Shown here piece by piece: positions 47,901 through 61,122 of a stretch of DNA of 64,000 nt (the first letter of the stretch is position 1; every line of letters begins with the position of its first letter). Below the pieces are notes generated by a model that ran no database searches, was not told the DNA's origin, and was given only the letters and a program-made list of their open reading frames with translations. Source of the DNA: Phoebastria nigripes (taxonomy: Eukaryota; Chordata; Aves; Procellariiformes; Diomedeidae); NCBI GenBank assembly GCA_035582835.1, contig JAYKAV010002662.1, positions 1,438,902 through 1,502,901 on the forward strand, in the 5' to 3' direction. Made by a program: the position numbers and the translations under genes.

Positions 47901-49519
47901 TTAAACCACATCTGAGATGCTATCGTAGACCTGTCAGGAAAAACCTTCGTAGGGAACAAATGTGGACCTGATTGAGTCTTGAAGTTTTAAAATATTTGCC
48001 TTTGGGATGCTTGGCACCCATATAGGAAGCAGGCAAGGAGCTGGGATATAACGGCTCACTGGGTTGAGACACCACGTGGCTGTGGCAAGAGCATGGCAGC
48101 AGCTGAGGTGGTCCAAGACACAAACTTACTCCGGTTTCTTCTCATCTTTCTTCCAAACCTGCAGCAGACCACGGGAAGGACGAGTTTGCCCTTTGCAAGC
48201 AGCCAAGCTTTCCCCCCTGTTCTGCCCTTTAGCAATGGCAATCAGAGCATTTCTCTGCCGAGACTTTTATTCTTTGTTCCTTTGTTTTTTCCCCTGCTCC
48301 CTCTTTATTTGTGTGCTTCAAGGAGTTTAGCTGGAGAGGGAGTTTCACTAAAGGAGGTGAGCTGAGCAGCCCTCATCCGTGCAAACTTTCCCGGGCGACA
48401 GCCCCCAGTGCAGCTGGAGCTCGGACTAGATTAAAGAAAAATATTATGGGGATTTTTAATTTCCCTGTGTGGAGCTGGGAGATGAAGAGCCACCATGAGA
48501 GAAGTTTGCCAGGGGCAGCGAGTAGATGAGAATGTCAAGCCCAGTGAGAAACTACTGAGAAGTACTAGAGCAGCATTTTTATTCAAAAGGAGTTCTCATC
48601 TCCAACATTCGCCGCTCCGGGCGCCAAGCTGGAGTACGAAATGAGATCCCCAGGGTCCTACCAACAGGACAACATCTAAAGAGCCCTGCTCAATTACAGT
48701 CGTATGGCTGTTGTCACTCCCAATCTCCCTGCGTTCTCCACGTGAGGGGAATGAAACATGAGGATGGGGCTCCGCTGCCGGCTGCCCCGCGCAGGCTGCA
48801 AGGCGGGAAGGAGTGTTTCTTGGAGTGATGTTGGGTGTTTCTTGAAGATGCTGCTAATGCGACCTTCTTCCTGCTTAGTTTGCTGTGTTATCTATCATCT
48901 TTCGGAGGCTACAGCAAGTACACCAGGTTTTTCTCCTAGGCTCTGAGTTTGTATATCATCTGATTTTTCACAAGACCTCTAGTCTTGATGGAAAATAATT
49001 TTCAAAAGCACTGACATAACGCAGATCCTGAATGCCATATCCCAGCAGGACTTAGGAGCCTGTATACCATTTCAGGTAGAATTCAAAGGGAATTATCTAA
49101 ATCAGGGCCCTGGACAGAAAGCCTGGGCATCCCCTCAGTCCCTGCCTGCAGGGATTCCCACAGCTGCTCTAGACCTTCACAAGGGACGAGCCAACAGGAG
49201 CCAGATAGTGCAGGTAATACCAGCATCCATGGTTTGAGATCTGTGAGAGGAAGAAAGTCCATGCAATATATTCCCATTCTCTTTTGTGCACTAAGAGCAC
49301 CTTCTTGCTCAAGGTACTGGGGATTCACTTCCTAGCATACATCCCAGAAGCATCCCCAGGTGACCAAGCCCAAAGTAGAACAGAATAAAAATACCAGGCA
49401 GTTTTGATATGACTTTTCAACTCATAGTTTCTTCTAATTGTTCAGTGAAAAAAAATTAGTTTTCAAAACTTAAAAAAATATGTATTTTTAGTGTCCTCTG
49501 CTATATGTATATGAACATT
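41901..49519. other. Unique non-coding DNA, no gene recognised
   Basis: All frames are below 150 codons (146 at 45226-45666, 140 at 43285-43707) and lie over one another on both strands. GC-rich parts at 43.3-43.6 and 44.4-46.3 kb explain most of them. A TATA-like string sits at 42888-42898 and a CpG pocket at 48606-48650 (see findings). T-rich runs occur near 42488 and 43889. I see nothing else. Confidence 0.55.
42888..42898 (+). promoter_or_regulatory. Possible TATA box
   Basis: TATATAAAAGG is a near-ideal vertebrate TATA sequence. The surrounding 42.72-43.03 kb has an evenly mixed composition unlike simple repeat. No initiator at the right spacing or downstream reading frame supports a promoter, so this is only a motif observation. 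Confidence 0.15.
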
Positions 49520-49521
49520 TC

Positions 49522-50004
49522 TGTATCAGAAATAGTGTGGCCAGCAGGAGTAGGGAGGTGATTGTGCCCCTGTACTCGGCACTGGTGAGGCCGCACCTCG
49601 AATACTGTGTTCAGTTTTGGGCCCCTCACTACAAGAAGGACATTGAGGTGCTGGAGCGTGTCCAGAGAAAGGCAACGAAGCTGGTGAAGGGTCTAGAGCA
49701 CAAGTCTTATGAGGAGCGGCTGAGGGAACTGGGACTGTTTAGCCTGGAGAAGAGGAGGCTNNNNNNNNNNNNNNNNNNNNNNNNNNNNNNNNNNNNNNNN
49801 NNNNNNNNNNNNNNNNNNNNNNNNNNNNNNNNNNNNNNNNNNNNNNNNNNNNNNNNNNNNNNNNNNNNNNNNNNNNNNNNNNNNNNNNNNNNNNNNNNNN
49901 NNNNNNNNAAGCATTGGAACAGGCTGCCCAGGGAAGTGGTGGAGTCACCATCCCTGGAGGTATTTAAAAGGCGTGTAGATGAGGCGCTTAGGGACATGGT
50001 TTAG
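49522..50004 (+). pseudogene. C-terminal remnant of CR1 ORF2 (reverse transcriptase)
   Basis: The frame is open from the truncation point through [16 protein letters not shown] (about 49585-49632) and on through the segment ending in SLEKRR before the gap. It resumes after the gap with KHWNRLPREVV and ends at a TAG stop at 50002-50004. This is the region after the catalytic reverse-transcriptase core, with conserved blocks of unknown role in CR1 ORF2. The endonuclease and the catalytic aspartates are absent because of 5-prime truncation. The first codon usable as a start is only a GTG at 49537, so no protein is expected. The reading frame is uninterrupted in the sequenced parts, which supports a relatively young insertion. 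Confidence 0.85.
49761..49908. other. Assembly gap (148 N)
   Basis: A run of 148 N lies inside the CR1 at 49.5-50.1 kb. The reading frame on the right resumes in phase with the left. This suggests that the gap length was estimated well, or that it masks low-quality bases in a repeat. Confidence 1.
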
Positions 50005-50096
50005 TGGNCATGGCGGTGTTGGGTTGACAGTTGGACTCGATGATCTTAGACGTCTTTTCCAACCTTAATGATTCTATGATTCTATGATTCTATGAT

Positions 50097-53000
50097 ATGT
50101 GTTTGCTGATTTCAACCAAATTTGGCAGGAGCAGAGGTGTCCCAGAGTCTCCTAAATGTTCTGAGGAAAAGGAAGGCTGAACTAAGGAACCTATATGGGT
50201 GAGACTCCTAATACATGCACCAAAGTGGGAACAAGGCTCACCTTTTCAAATACCCATCTTTCAAGCTTACCTCCCATTCCTACACCAAAATCCTGGTGCA
50301 AAGGAAGCCAGGTTTCCTCGACTTCTGCTTCCTGCCAAACGTTCAGGGAGTGTCAGGCTAACACTTGGGATTTTAGAAACTGAAAACGAGCTGAAGGCTC
50401 AAACCCGTGTTGCACATCAAAACTCCAGAGTGTTTTGGTGCTGCTCAGTCGTTCTCATTGCACTGGTTAACTTGAATTAGCTTGTTCAGGAATGATGCCT
50501 TTTATCTGGTTGTCACATGCATGCTTAATGTGAACAACAGCAAGAAGAATAGCAGAAGAATGAAGGCCTTTGATGGGGATTTATGAAGGTCACATGTCTT
50601 AATTTTGCAGGGGTGGGAGCGTGTACTCAGAGGGCCCATGGGAAAATGTGCTTGGCAGGCACCCTTAAGTGCGGGGACCTGGAGGAAACAGAGCAACTAA
50701 GGGGAGAAGAGGCAGTTCCTGGGGGGAGACAAGGAGGAGCCAGATGCACCTTCACTGAGTGGTGTCTCCACTTCAGGACCAGTGGATCTGAAGGTCTCTC
50801 CCTCAAGCAGCAAGCAGGCTGAGAGCTGGAAGTGCATGGACAAGCCTGTGGTCGAATTGTCAGGTTGCTACCAAGGTCTGGTGTCATAGGTGCCTTGAGG
50901 AGCCATTTCAGATGCTCCATCACTGGCTGGTTATTGAGTGCTGGGTTGACACAAAGCTTTTGGATGGCTGACAAGTGCTTTTGGAAGAGGTGAGACCATC
51001 TCCATCAGCACTGTGGGGTTGCCAGCAGGCAGAGTGACCCCAGACAGCACAGACATGTTGCATCCATTACACCCATCAGTAGAGACTTCAAACACAAACA
51101 AGATGATTAGCATTTCCCTGCAAAACCCAAACCTGTGGGGTCTGTTCAGTGGAGATGGTGCAACTGTGAGAACCACAGCAGATGACCCCAGGGAGAAGTA
51201 ACCCTTAGACCCCACTGCTAAATAAATCTGGTATCTCTTCCTCGAGATGTTGGGACTGGAGGTGGGACCAGCCAACACTTCTTCAAGGCCTGGAAACAGG
51301 GTGGCCACAGTGCACCTTAGGATTTATAGACTGGCAGTGGGTGGGTGCAGTGGATGAAGGAGGGAGACATTCAGTGAAGAATATGTCCAGGTTCTCTATT
51401 CCTGCAGTGGAGAAGAGGCCGCAGCTGAAGGCACTGTGGGTCCCCTTTGCTTTATTGGTCCTGGCAGCAGGTTTTTACTGTGCTGGCGGCTGTTTTCCCT
51501 TTTCTCTTGAGAAAGCTCCAGCCCTAGCACCCAAGAGGACGAGAGTACACCACCAAGAAGGACACTGAATTGTTTAGGACGGGGACTGGAGCTGGCCATG
51601 CCTGCTGCTTTAAGGAGAGAGGTTAATGATCTGATCCCTGCCAGTAACATGTAGTTGCATATGCCAAACTCCTTCAGTTCATAGCAGGCAGCTACTTGCT
51701 GGATCCTGAAGCTCTCTTGCACCAACTGATGTGTAAGGAGGCCCCTCCTTCTCCCTCCCTGCTTCTCTCCCTTGGTCCTGCTGCTCTCTTCCCCCCTTGC
51801 CGAGGTCACAGAGAGATTTCCTCCAGGTCAGTCTCCCGTCGGACCCTTGCCAGGTCTGCAAAAGCTCCTTCTGTGGCAGGAGGAAAGTGTCGGTGATGAA
51901 TGATGGAAAATGCACGTGAAAGAACATGGGGCAGACACTGGGTAACAGACGGATTTTGAAACTGTTCTCATATGCTCTCCTTCCCATCCCGATATCTTGT
52001 TCCCCTTATCTCCACAGTAAGTTGTGCTCCTTCCCAGCACTGCAGGATGCTCAAAGCAAAACTATGATTTTCTTATTCTCTCCCAATCGAAGGACTGCGG
52101 TGCACACATATCCTTACAGCAAAGAGTGCCCTATTGAAGGCTGCTTGGCTCCAGCCTTAAAGCAATTTAGCAATCTGACATCTTAAACTGTCTAATGACA
52201 ACTCTTCAAGCAATTGGAAAATTGTGGCCTTCAGTAAACTCTCCAGCTGAGTGAAAGCCGGTTTGTGTCTCCTCCATGCTCTTGGCAGGGCTTGGCACGC
52301 ACAATGAAAGTCAGGCTGCTCTCCGTGTGCTTGGCATGGCATTAATGTAAAGGCAGGATGCAAAGGGTGGGTTGAAGAGTGTCCAAGGCTATGTCTATAC
52401 TATTAAATAAAATGGGCCAGGGCTTGCTCCCTGGCACAGGCAGCAGCTGGCAGAGCTTGCATGCCCATGCATAACTCTCCTCCTCTTCAGGACAGGGCGG
52501 CTGCATCCAAACTACCTATCGAGGACGCGTCCTTGGCTCAAGCGTCAGCCTGAACTTGGGCTCGTGGGAACCACTCAATGGTCAGAGCTTGGCCAGGGAC
52601 TGTGTTCCCGATGGCCTGGCCTGGCTGATCGCAGGACATGTTGGGAACATGCCCCACTTTACCGAGTTTGATGACATTTGGGTATCCCCACGCCAGCTAT
52701 CATGTTTGTAGCCTTGGCTCCTGGTTGCTTTGCTGGAGGAGTGGGTAAAGCAGTGTGTGGTGGGTTACCACCTACTAACGTCTGCTGTACAGCATGTTTA
52801 GAGGTTCCAGCTGAGATGCTGGGGGTCCTACAAACACGTAGGAGGGATCTATCCAGCCCCGTCATTGCTTTGCCATCAAACTGGGTAGAAATGGAAGAAA
52901 AAGACCCGAGGTACTCCATGGTACAGGTGGGGAAATGAGGCCTGGAGGGACCCAACAACTCCTGGAAATGCTGGAGGAGAATGACCATAAGGAGCTGTGC

Positions 53001-56000
53001 TGTTATGTTTTGCTAAGAGCTGGATGCTGGCTGAGGAGAGACAGGGCAGGCAAGGCTGGGGTTATCTCATCTCTAATGAAGCTGTCAGGGAAGTAGCAAT
53101 CAGCGTACACTCGCTTCCCAAAAGCAGGCTAAATCTGGCTGAAGAGATTACGTTTTTTGACACATTCAAACCTGCCTGGGAATCTGACAGCATTCTTGCC
53201 CGAGGAAAGAAAAAATGGATAAAAGACAGAGTATATTATGTGTAAGGCCATGACAGTATGGAGGTTATGGGAAGAGAGGCAGTGTGAGGGTGAGGCTTCA
53301 CTCCACGACCATGAGGAAGGTGCCTGCCCTGGCTCAGCTCACCCACCCCACTCTGCCTCGTTGCACGCTTGGGCGGGCTCCAATGGACCCTCTCCCTGCC
53401 TCACCTTGGTCATGTAGAANTTCATCCTCACCGTGGGCACTGGAAGCAAATTTCCAGGGCCCCATGACTGTCCCATCCTTCCCACAGCCGGCTGGGGCTA
53501 GCATTGGAGAAGGGGAGCTGGAAGAGTGGGAAGTCTCATACCCTGACAGGGGGAGACTGGGATGCAGAGCTAAAATGAGAGTGGATGGGTGGTGTGAGCA
53601 GGGTGTAGCATGTCTGTGCTGGCAGCTGGCTTGGCTGGAGACTAGTGATAAACTCAGCAGAGCTCCATGCAAGGAGAGAGGAGAGGGAAGAGCATCAGGG
53701 ATATTGATTGACAATGGCTTGGCATGCTTACAGAATCCAGACGAAGTACTTTGGCCAAAGCACTCAACCAGTGTAGATCAGGACTGGTTTCTTGTTCATG
53801 GGGCAAATAAGGGCAGAGGAAACTCACAGACCCATGTTCACCTCCGGTTCTCCAACCGCAACTCATGCCTGGTACAAACTGTAGGAGTCTTGTCCTAGTA
53901 AAGCACATGGGAGCAGCCCCCTCTGTATGTCAGGGCTGTGATGGGGAGGGGTATGGGAGAAAAAGCCAGCATGTGGGGCTGTCTGCCAGCAGTCACACTG
54001 CCAAAGGGATGTCGTGCCGGAGGACGGCTGTGGCGCCAGCTGCACCAGGGCAGATGTGCTCAGCCAGCTGTGGGACCCTGCTGGGGGCCACAGCATCGCT
54101 TGCTGCCACCACACCCCCTCTCTGCATGGGGCATGGCAGCCAGATTCTAAGTCTGAACCCAAGGAGGGTTTTGGCTCCAGCTCTGCCCACTGTGACTTGG
54201 ACTTCACAAGCATTCCCAACCTGATGCTGGAGCCAAATGATCCTCCAATTTGGGAAGCAATTTGATTGCACAGCCTGACTTGAGTGTTATCACCCCAGCC
54301 AACTCCAGGGATGAGCAGAAACTGGATCTGGGCTGAGGCCGGTGAGACCAGTGTTGGGCTGAATGTGCATCTCTGCAACACTTGGAGCTCTGGCTTTTAT
54401 CTGTATTTCTTTACAGCTTATCGTGTTTGCACTAGGGCTCCGCAGATAACAATCTATTAACAGTAAAGTGAATTAGATCACTGCCTGGTTATTTCACTCA
54501 GCTGAGGCCAAACTGCTCTTGTCCATTCAGGAAATTTGTGTTACTTTATTCTCTCTGTGCACAAAAGCATGTCACNCTAATTACTTCCCGTCTCATTCAG
54601 CCCAAGCAACTCCGAAACATTTGCGAGGCAGGAGGAGAGCTATAACTTCATTAGAGCATGTTATCGTAAGAGATCAGACACTGGCAGGGGTTTGTTGTGA
54701 CGAGCCATTCACAGATGTTTTCTTTAGAAACTACAAAAGGGGAAGAGGACTCTGAAGCCAGTGATGGGGAGCCTTGAAATGACCCCCTCCGGTAGCAAGG
54801 ACCGTAAGGTGCACAAGGTCACACCCTGCTCTTTGCTCGGTCTGCAAGGGGCCAGAGCGAGGAAACCTGGAGGGGGCTGTGGGGATGCAGCGTGCAGCTT
54901 AACACCCTAAAATGGTCCATTCCTCACCAAATCTCAGCATTGGGAGAACATTTTTCGAATGCGCAGGTGAACGTGTGCCAAAGCAAATAGACCTTTCGGG
55001 TGGCAGATGAGCTGCCAGTGCAGGGTGAGCAGAGCGGGCTGGCGGGCAGCAGGCGGGTGGGTTTGGGGTGTGATGGAGCCTGGCTTTGCTGCTGCACAAC
55101 CCCTTTCCTGAACCCTCTGGGGTCTCTAATCCAGAGATGCTTAACAAATGCTTTTTGGGTTTTNCCCCCCCCATATCATGAATGTTTCTGATGGAAGCAG
55201 AAACTTTTTGTTCCCCTCTAACCACAGCAAAGTAAAATGTCAAGCAAGCCAACCNGTTCTTGCAAGCCATTAACCAAATTAAAAAAAAAAACAATCTATT
55301 TTTGGTTTCATGTGGACTTCTTTCATTTGGTTCTGGGTTAGGAGAGAGGCAATTTGAAGTAGCCACGGACCTGCCAGGAGGAGTGACCATGTGCAGGAGC
55401 AGAGCAAGCTGGCTGTGATGGGGAGGGCTGTCCCCAAACCCTGTGCCCACACCTCGGAGAAGGAGCCTGGCCAGGGCCAGCCATGCTGANGGGGAGTTGG
55501 GACCAGCTGGTCATGGCAAGTGAGCACAACCCTGCCACAACACCTGCCATACCAGTACTTTAAAGTTACAAGCAGTGCATCTTCTTGCTGGTAGACAGGC
55601 CTTAAGCATTTAAGAAACACCACTGAGCAGCTTTCCAGTGAGTCTAAATCTCTTCATTTGTGTCAGAATAAACTCAAATGATCCCTTTTATTATTAGCTC
55701 TTGGAGAGAAGCTGAAGCCATTAATGTTTGATAAAGCCAGTGCCCATGAGCAGCTCACTGTTGCTGCATGTGCCAGGCCCATCTGGCAAAGGCACAAATC
55801 CCACCATGCCAAGGGCACCCAGGCAGATTCTGGCAATTTATTGATGAAAGTAATTTAATGGGATGTTAATTTAAGTCATCAGGACAGAAATGTGCCCAGG
55901 CAAGACAGCTTCCAGGAGCAAAGGGGTTAATGCAGAGCCACCGACATCCCAGTCTTGGTCCTGTGGAATGCATCCATTGGAGCTGGTGGGATTGCAGCAC

Positions 56001-58546
56001 GGGGACACGAGACCTGCTGCTTGGAGATGCTTTATTTGGTGGGATCACCACAGCCAGAGCTGCTGCAAATGGAAATGTGACCTGCTCACTGCTTCAGCAA
56101 CTTCTTAATGTTCGTTTTAACCCCTGCTCTCTGGGAACGTGGCTGCCCCTAAGCAAGCAGAGCCAGGACAGCCTCACGCAACACCCACTCCCTTCCCTGT
56201 GCCCGTTCGGGTTTGTGGGATGCGGTTTCACCCTTAGTAAATGCTGAAGTGAAACAATGAAAGCCCTAATCCAAAGACCTCTGAAATCAAAGGGAGGTTT
56301 GGGTCGTTTTTTTTCTGCCTCTGACTTCTACTGCTTTGGATTACAGCGATACTCAGCAATTTCCAGCAGGTGAGAGCTGATCAGCTTTGGGCAGTAGCCA
56401 GACAGTCTAGCTGAGCATCTATACACACAGACATGCTTTAGCAATGCTTTCCAACAGATTTGGCTTCCAACCGAAGGTCCCATTCATCTCTTGACCATGG
56501 TCCAAGCTGAGGTCCTGGCTCTAAACAACCCTAAAAAGTGGGGAATTAAGCACAGACCAGGATAAACGCACCCAGCAGCTGTGCACACACATTCCCCTCC
56601 TCCAGGCATCTGCAGGAGACACTAATGCTAAAGTCATGGGCGACTTTCTGCCTGANCTGCAGTACATATTGGTGAAGCCACAGTCCTTTTCAACCTCCAG
56701 TTTTCTCCCTTAGAGACACCTCATCCAACTCTGACTTTCAGATGCTGCAGTTCTAATTTGGAGCCAGCCATGCAACTGGCTTAATATTCAGGCAATGACC
56801 TCGAATATGGCTTGAGGAGGTTTCCTAGCCTGTTGGGTGCAGGGAGCCGTAGATTTCAGCTCTCCCATGAGGCCAGGAGGGACAGAAAAGCATAGGTCTG
56901 GCTTTTCTTTTTTGTCTCTGTTTTCTTTTTCTGACTTCTCCATTGGAAACTTGTCTTGCAAGTGCCTCAGAGACAGCCCAGGTAATGAAGCCCTGGGATG
57001 GAGGGTGGTCAGACTTTAGTTGGGCCAAACACACAAGCGTTGACTCCTGAGCCCTGAGGAGAAATTGTCCAGCTGCTCCCTGTTGTGGTGTGTGGAAAGC
57101 TGAGGGTCTCGTTCTCCTCCAGAACAGATGCCATGACTGCTCACACGTTGGTACCTACAACAAATACAAGCCCAGGGGACTTCCATGCATCCCTGACCTC
57201 TGCAGGAGGGCGGTGTTTGGAGCAGAAGAGGAAAGGTTGCACACAGACACACAGGCAGACATTGACTGTGAGAGGAGAGGAGTGGGAAAAGGGAAAAGTC
57301 TGCTCTGATGGACATATCAAAGCCCAGAAATGGGTGAGGGAGCATTCCCTGCAGCAGGACAAAAGGTGACTTTTGCAGCAGTGGAGTCTCTGAGTCTGTC
57401 CCATTGCCCTCAGTCTCCGCTCTGGCTGGCGAAGCTGTTGCAAAATCATCTTCCCGTCTAAGGCTCTGGCTTCGCATCAGCCCAGCACATGTACGGAATG
57501 CCTTCCAGAAACGCAGAACCAAGCAATGTCTGCAAACACAAAGCCTGAAAGAAGCCAGTCTGCTCCCAAACCCTTTTGGTTATTTGGGGAGCAGAGACCG
57601 CAAGGTGACAGAGGGTAGAGGATAGATGGCAAAGGGGGTAGAAGCTTGCTTATCCCAGGGGAGCCAAGCAAAACACAGGGGCATTGAAGGCACGTACCTC
57701 TTACAGTTGTGGAGTGATTTATTGAAAGCTTAAAGAAGGAATTGCCAGGCGCTCTTTGTTTCCATGGTACCATAAAAAATGGATGGGAAGTGACTGGGCT
57801 GTCTTGTAGTTTCAATGTTTCATTGGCATGTCGCAGAAACCTCCAGAGGATGCCTCGAGGGCATGAGAACCGGCTGATGGAATGTGCTAGTTTGTTAATT
57901 TAATAGGATACAGCATTTTTCCCTTAACACCGCACATGCAAATCAGGGTGGTGAATCAGGTCAGCACATCTTCCCCGCGCTGGGAGTGCTAGGACCCCCC
58001 TCTCACATGGCATCTCCTGCAGGATGCTGAGGTGACCCAGCCCCCCTTGCAGCACCCGGCAGGATCAGGCTGCGGGAGAGATTTTGGACTCCGAAGTGTC
58101 TAGTGGGAAATGAGAAACAGTATTTCTGCGGTGTGAAAGACAGTCTGAACAACATGGTGGTATGTAAGGCAGTACAAGCTCCGCTGGCTGGAAGAGAACA
58201 GGTCGATGTGCACATTGATAGGAGTATTAAAAAGTGCAGGTTGTATGCAGTTCATTAGGGACTTTATCAATGAATCCTTCTAGACAATTAAGGAAAAAGC
58301 GTACCAGATTTATTTGGGATTAGTAAACTTACTGTAGCATTTTCAAACCAAGCTACAGAATGCCACAGTCAGGACATGACTCTCCTAAAGCTCACAAAGT
58401 GCTTCTTCAAATCCCACAGAAAGGATATCAACCTCATATACAATTTTAGAGTCCTTTCTATAAAACTGTAGTATTTTGATCCCCATCAGATTCCCTCAGT
58501 GTTTCCAAAAGGAGGTTGGTGTATCTTACATAAATATTGTGTGTGA
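50097..58546. other. Unique non-coding DNA, no gene recognised
   Basis: Several longer frames occur in the GC-rich 50.6-55.6 kb part: 204 codons (plus, 53284-53898, beginning with GTG), 183 codons (minus, 54899-55450), 172 codons (minus, 53863-54381) and 168 codons (minus, 57016-57522). None has a recognisable domain, and the longer ones contain n positions or lie opposite other frames. I do not call them genes. No repeats other than short homopolymers are visible. Confidence 0.5.
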
Positions 58547-58576
58547 ATGCATGCGTATGTGTGTGTGCATATGCAT
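58547..58576. repeat. Alternating purine-pyrimidine tract, TG/AT rich
   Basis: Thirty consecutive bases alternate purine and pyrimidine, built from ATGC, GTAT and GTGTGTGT units, with ATATGCAT at the end. It is a compound microsatellite with moderate Z-forming potential, weaker than the tract at 35737-35780 because it has only one CG step. Confidence 0.85.
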
Positions 58577-61122
58577 CCTAAAAACCAATGCACAGGTCTT
58601 TGCCTCATCCGTCACTAGAGGCAAGTCCAACCCTTCTATTGAGCTGAATGACAAAAGTCCCATTTTGGGAAGGGTTCAGTCCTGTCGCAGACACAGGCTC
58701 TTCAGGGGAAAGACATAATCCAAAATTAATTGAATTCAGTGGAACTCTGCTCATTTAAACCAGCCAAAGACATTTGAACTTACTGACTTACCCTGTCCCT
58801 TCTCCCTGCTTCAGCCAGGAGAGGATCCCAGCTGTAGCTTTGCTCTGAAATACCTGGGACATCTGCAATCGGTGTCCTTGAGCAAGTTTCATTTCACACT
58901 TCCTGAGGCTTATGCAGCTGTCCTGCAAAGCTGCAGTGTGACACCGGGCACGGGCTTCATGTCAGCAACGTTCCTGCATGGTGGTGGGGGACCCCGATGC
59001 TGGCACTGATGTGCTTTGACTGCTCTTTGGGGAAATGATCTCGCGGATCCAACCTCGGCACATCCTTCACCTTGCTGCGGTCTCCACCACATACGAACGC
59101 CTCCTGTGTGTGGGTGGCTGGGCTGGCCCCACTCCAGCTATGATGCACAGCCAGCCGGTTTCATTTTCTGTTGTCTGATGGCTTTGTGCTCGTTTTCCTC
59201 TCTCTGTATCTTGTGCATTCCCAGAGCACATGGCTGGGTTTCAGGCTCTTTGCCCTACATTGGAGCTCTGCTGCTCCACCAGCCAGGGAAAAGAGTGGTG
59301 AGACATTCCCATCAAGCTGCAGAGGTGAGATCTCATGGTGCTTTTTTGTTCTTTTTTTTTTTAATGGGGGAGGGAAATTGCTAATTTCTATTGAGAACTT
59401 GCTGTTGTGTGGAAGCACTCTCCTTGAACTCAGAGTTTTGTTCTCAACCATACGGACCTTGAGGATCCTGGAAGAGACGTTTTGTGCTTTGAGAGGAACT
59501 CCACCAACCTTCCCTGTGTAACCCCAGCTGCTCCCAGTATGAGCCAGGAGGATAAACACGAAGTGAGAACCTTTTCTAGAGAAAAAGAAGGGAACAACTG
59601 TCACAAAAATCTGACTGAAGCTCATTCCCAAACAATTCAGTGCCAGCTGCACAGCAGGAAAGCGGATCCAAACGGACAGTTGCAGCAGTTGTGTTTGATC
59701 TCTTACACAGAGGAGGCCAGAGGCTGCTTCAGTGCCAAGTCCTGCATCGCTACCAATAGCTCAGGGCTGAATGGGACTCTGCTCCTGGCAGGATGACTGA
59801 TCTTAATTTAATGACTAGGTGGTGAGGAATGTACCACGCCTCTTTCTAATCAGCCATTAAGTCCTTTTGGTGTTGCATTTACTTCCTCTGACTTCCATCG
59901 TGTGCTTCCCTGTGGCTACATCTATATTATGGTGGGTAGCTGTGGGCTTCAGTTAGCAGAGCTGAGTGTCTCTGTCATTTCTGGGGCATTTCCAAGCCAG
60001 CTAAAACCAGGACGTGTAAAAGCCCAGGCTAACTGCAAGTGCACATCCAGACCACACAATACCCACTCCGACTTGAACCAAGTGCCTGAACCTTTTGGAG
60101 TTCCTCCAACAGTTGCTCTGCTCAGGGATGGTGTTTTAAATAAGAGACTATATGACAATCTGCTTAGGGAAGTGAGTTTTAGATGTGCACAGACTGCCTA
60201 CCCTGGAATAGAGTGTGGATATAACCAAACAAATTGCAAATCATCCTGACAGCCACCTTTCCATGACACCAGGATGTATCATATAGATCGTAAAACCCAC
60301 CTAAGAAACAAGAGAAATTAGCCTGATACTTTGTTTCAGCTACTGTTCCCTTGTGTAAAGCATTTTGGTCTATTTGCACTATGTTCTTATGCATGAAGTA
60401 GAGAGGGAAGTGCAAATCTATCAAAGGAGATGTTACGAGAGGTTTTTCAGCAGCGTGACTGCGACAAGATTGTACTGTAGCTCTGTAGCACACTATCTGT
60501 AGGATGCTTCAGTACAGCCATGGAGACAGATGGCTAGTGCAAAGTGAAAAATCTAGTTGCATCAAACACACTATCCAGCAAGTACTCGTCAGGATCCTAT
60601 GCAAAGCATGGCCAATCTGCACCTGCAAGTCCATATGTACGTGTCCCATCAAGCATTCTCAACCATGTCCCTGGAGTGACAGCAAATCCAGACTTTTTTT
60701 TTCCATGTCCACTTCTACTCCAGAGGTTTTGAGAGGATGTACAGCATCCTGTAGCTACCAATTCCCATCATGTGTCCAGTTTAGCGTCCTCTCCAATATG
60801 TGGCACTGACCTCTGCTGTGTGGTGGATACCAGGCAAAGAGAATTAACCATTCCTCTGTTCTTATTTAGTTAGGAAGCAGTAACCTTTCAGTGCTCCCTG
60901 ATGTACCAGATATGTCAGAGCATCCCACTCTGACTTCAAAGGAATGTCACAGGAATAGGAAGCACAGAACCAGCAGCAAAGCAATTACTGATACAATCTG
61001 GTAGAGCAGTTCCCCTGCTCCGCTTCCTAATGCCACTTAACGTGTTTCCATTAATGTTAAAACATGTGTTAAAAGAGATTGGACACTGAGAAATGAAGTC
61101 CCTCCTAGAAAGAACTGGACAC
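58577..61122. other. Unique non-coding DNA, no gene recognised
   Basis: Frames up to 163 codons (minus, 59161-59652) overlap plus-strand frames of similar size and have no recognisable features. A T-rich run lies at about 59342-59362. Confidence 0.5.

Larger units (their letters stand above)
49520..50096 (+). mobile_element. CR1 LINE, 5-prime-truncated, interrupted by an assembly gap
   Basis: The element starts at about CTGTATCAGAAATAGTGTGG (49521), inside the reverse-transcriptase frame. It runs to its 3-prime end, closing with GTCTTTTCCAACC and three ATTCTATG-type octamers (about 50069-50096). Sequence on both sides of a 148-N gap belongs to the same element and remains in the same reading frame. 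The 3-prime UTR wording (TCGATGATCTTAGACGTC) differs from that at 13.8-14.05 kb (GACCTTTAAAGGTCCC), so two CR1 subfamilies are represented. This copy is little decayed and among the youngest in the window. It is 5-prime truncated and therefore immobile. Confidence 0.97.

Noticed and set aside
53863..55450. Minus-strand frames of 172 and 183 codons
   Set aside because: GC-rich DNA with few stops; they overlap plus-strand frames, one contains n positions, and there is no recognisable domain.
57016..57522. 168-codon minus-strand frame
   Set aside because: Opposed by several plus-strand frames over the same bases; no domain or signal peptide.
59161..59652. 163-codon minus-strand frame
   Set aside because: Runs across a T-rich homopolymer and overlaps a plus-strand frame; no recognisable feature.
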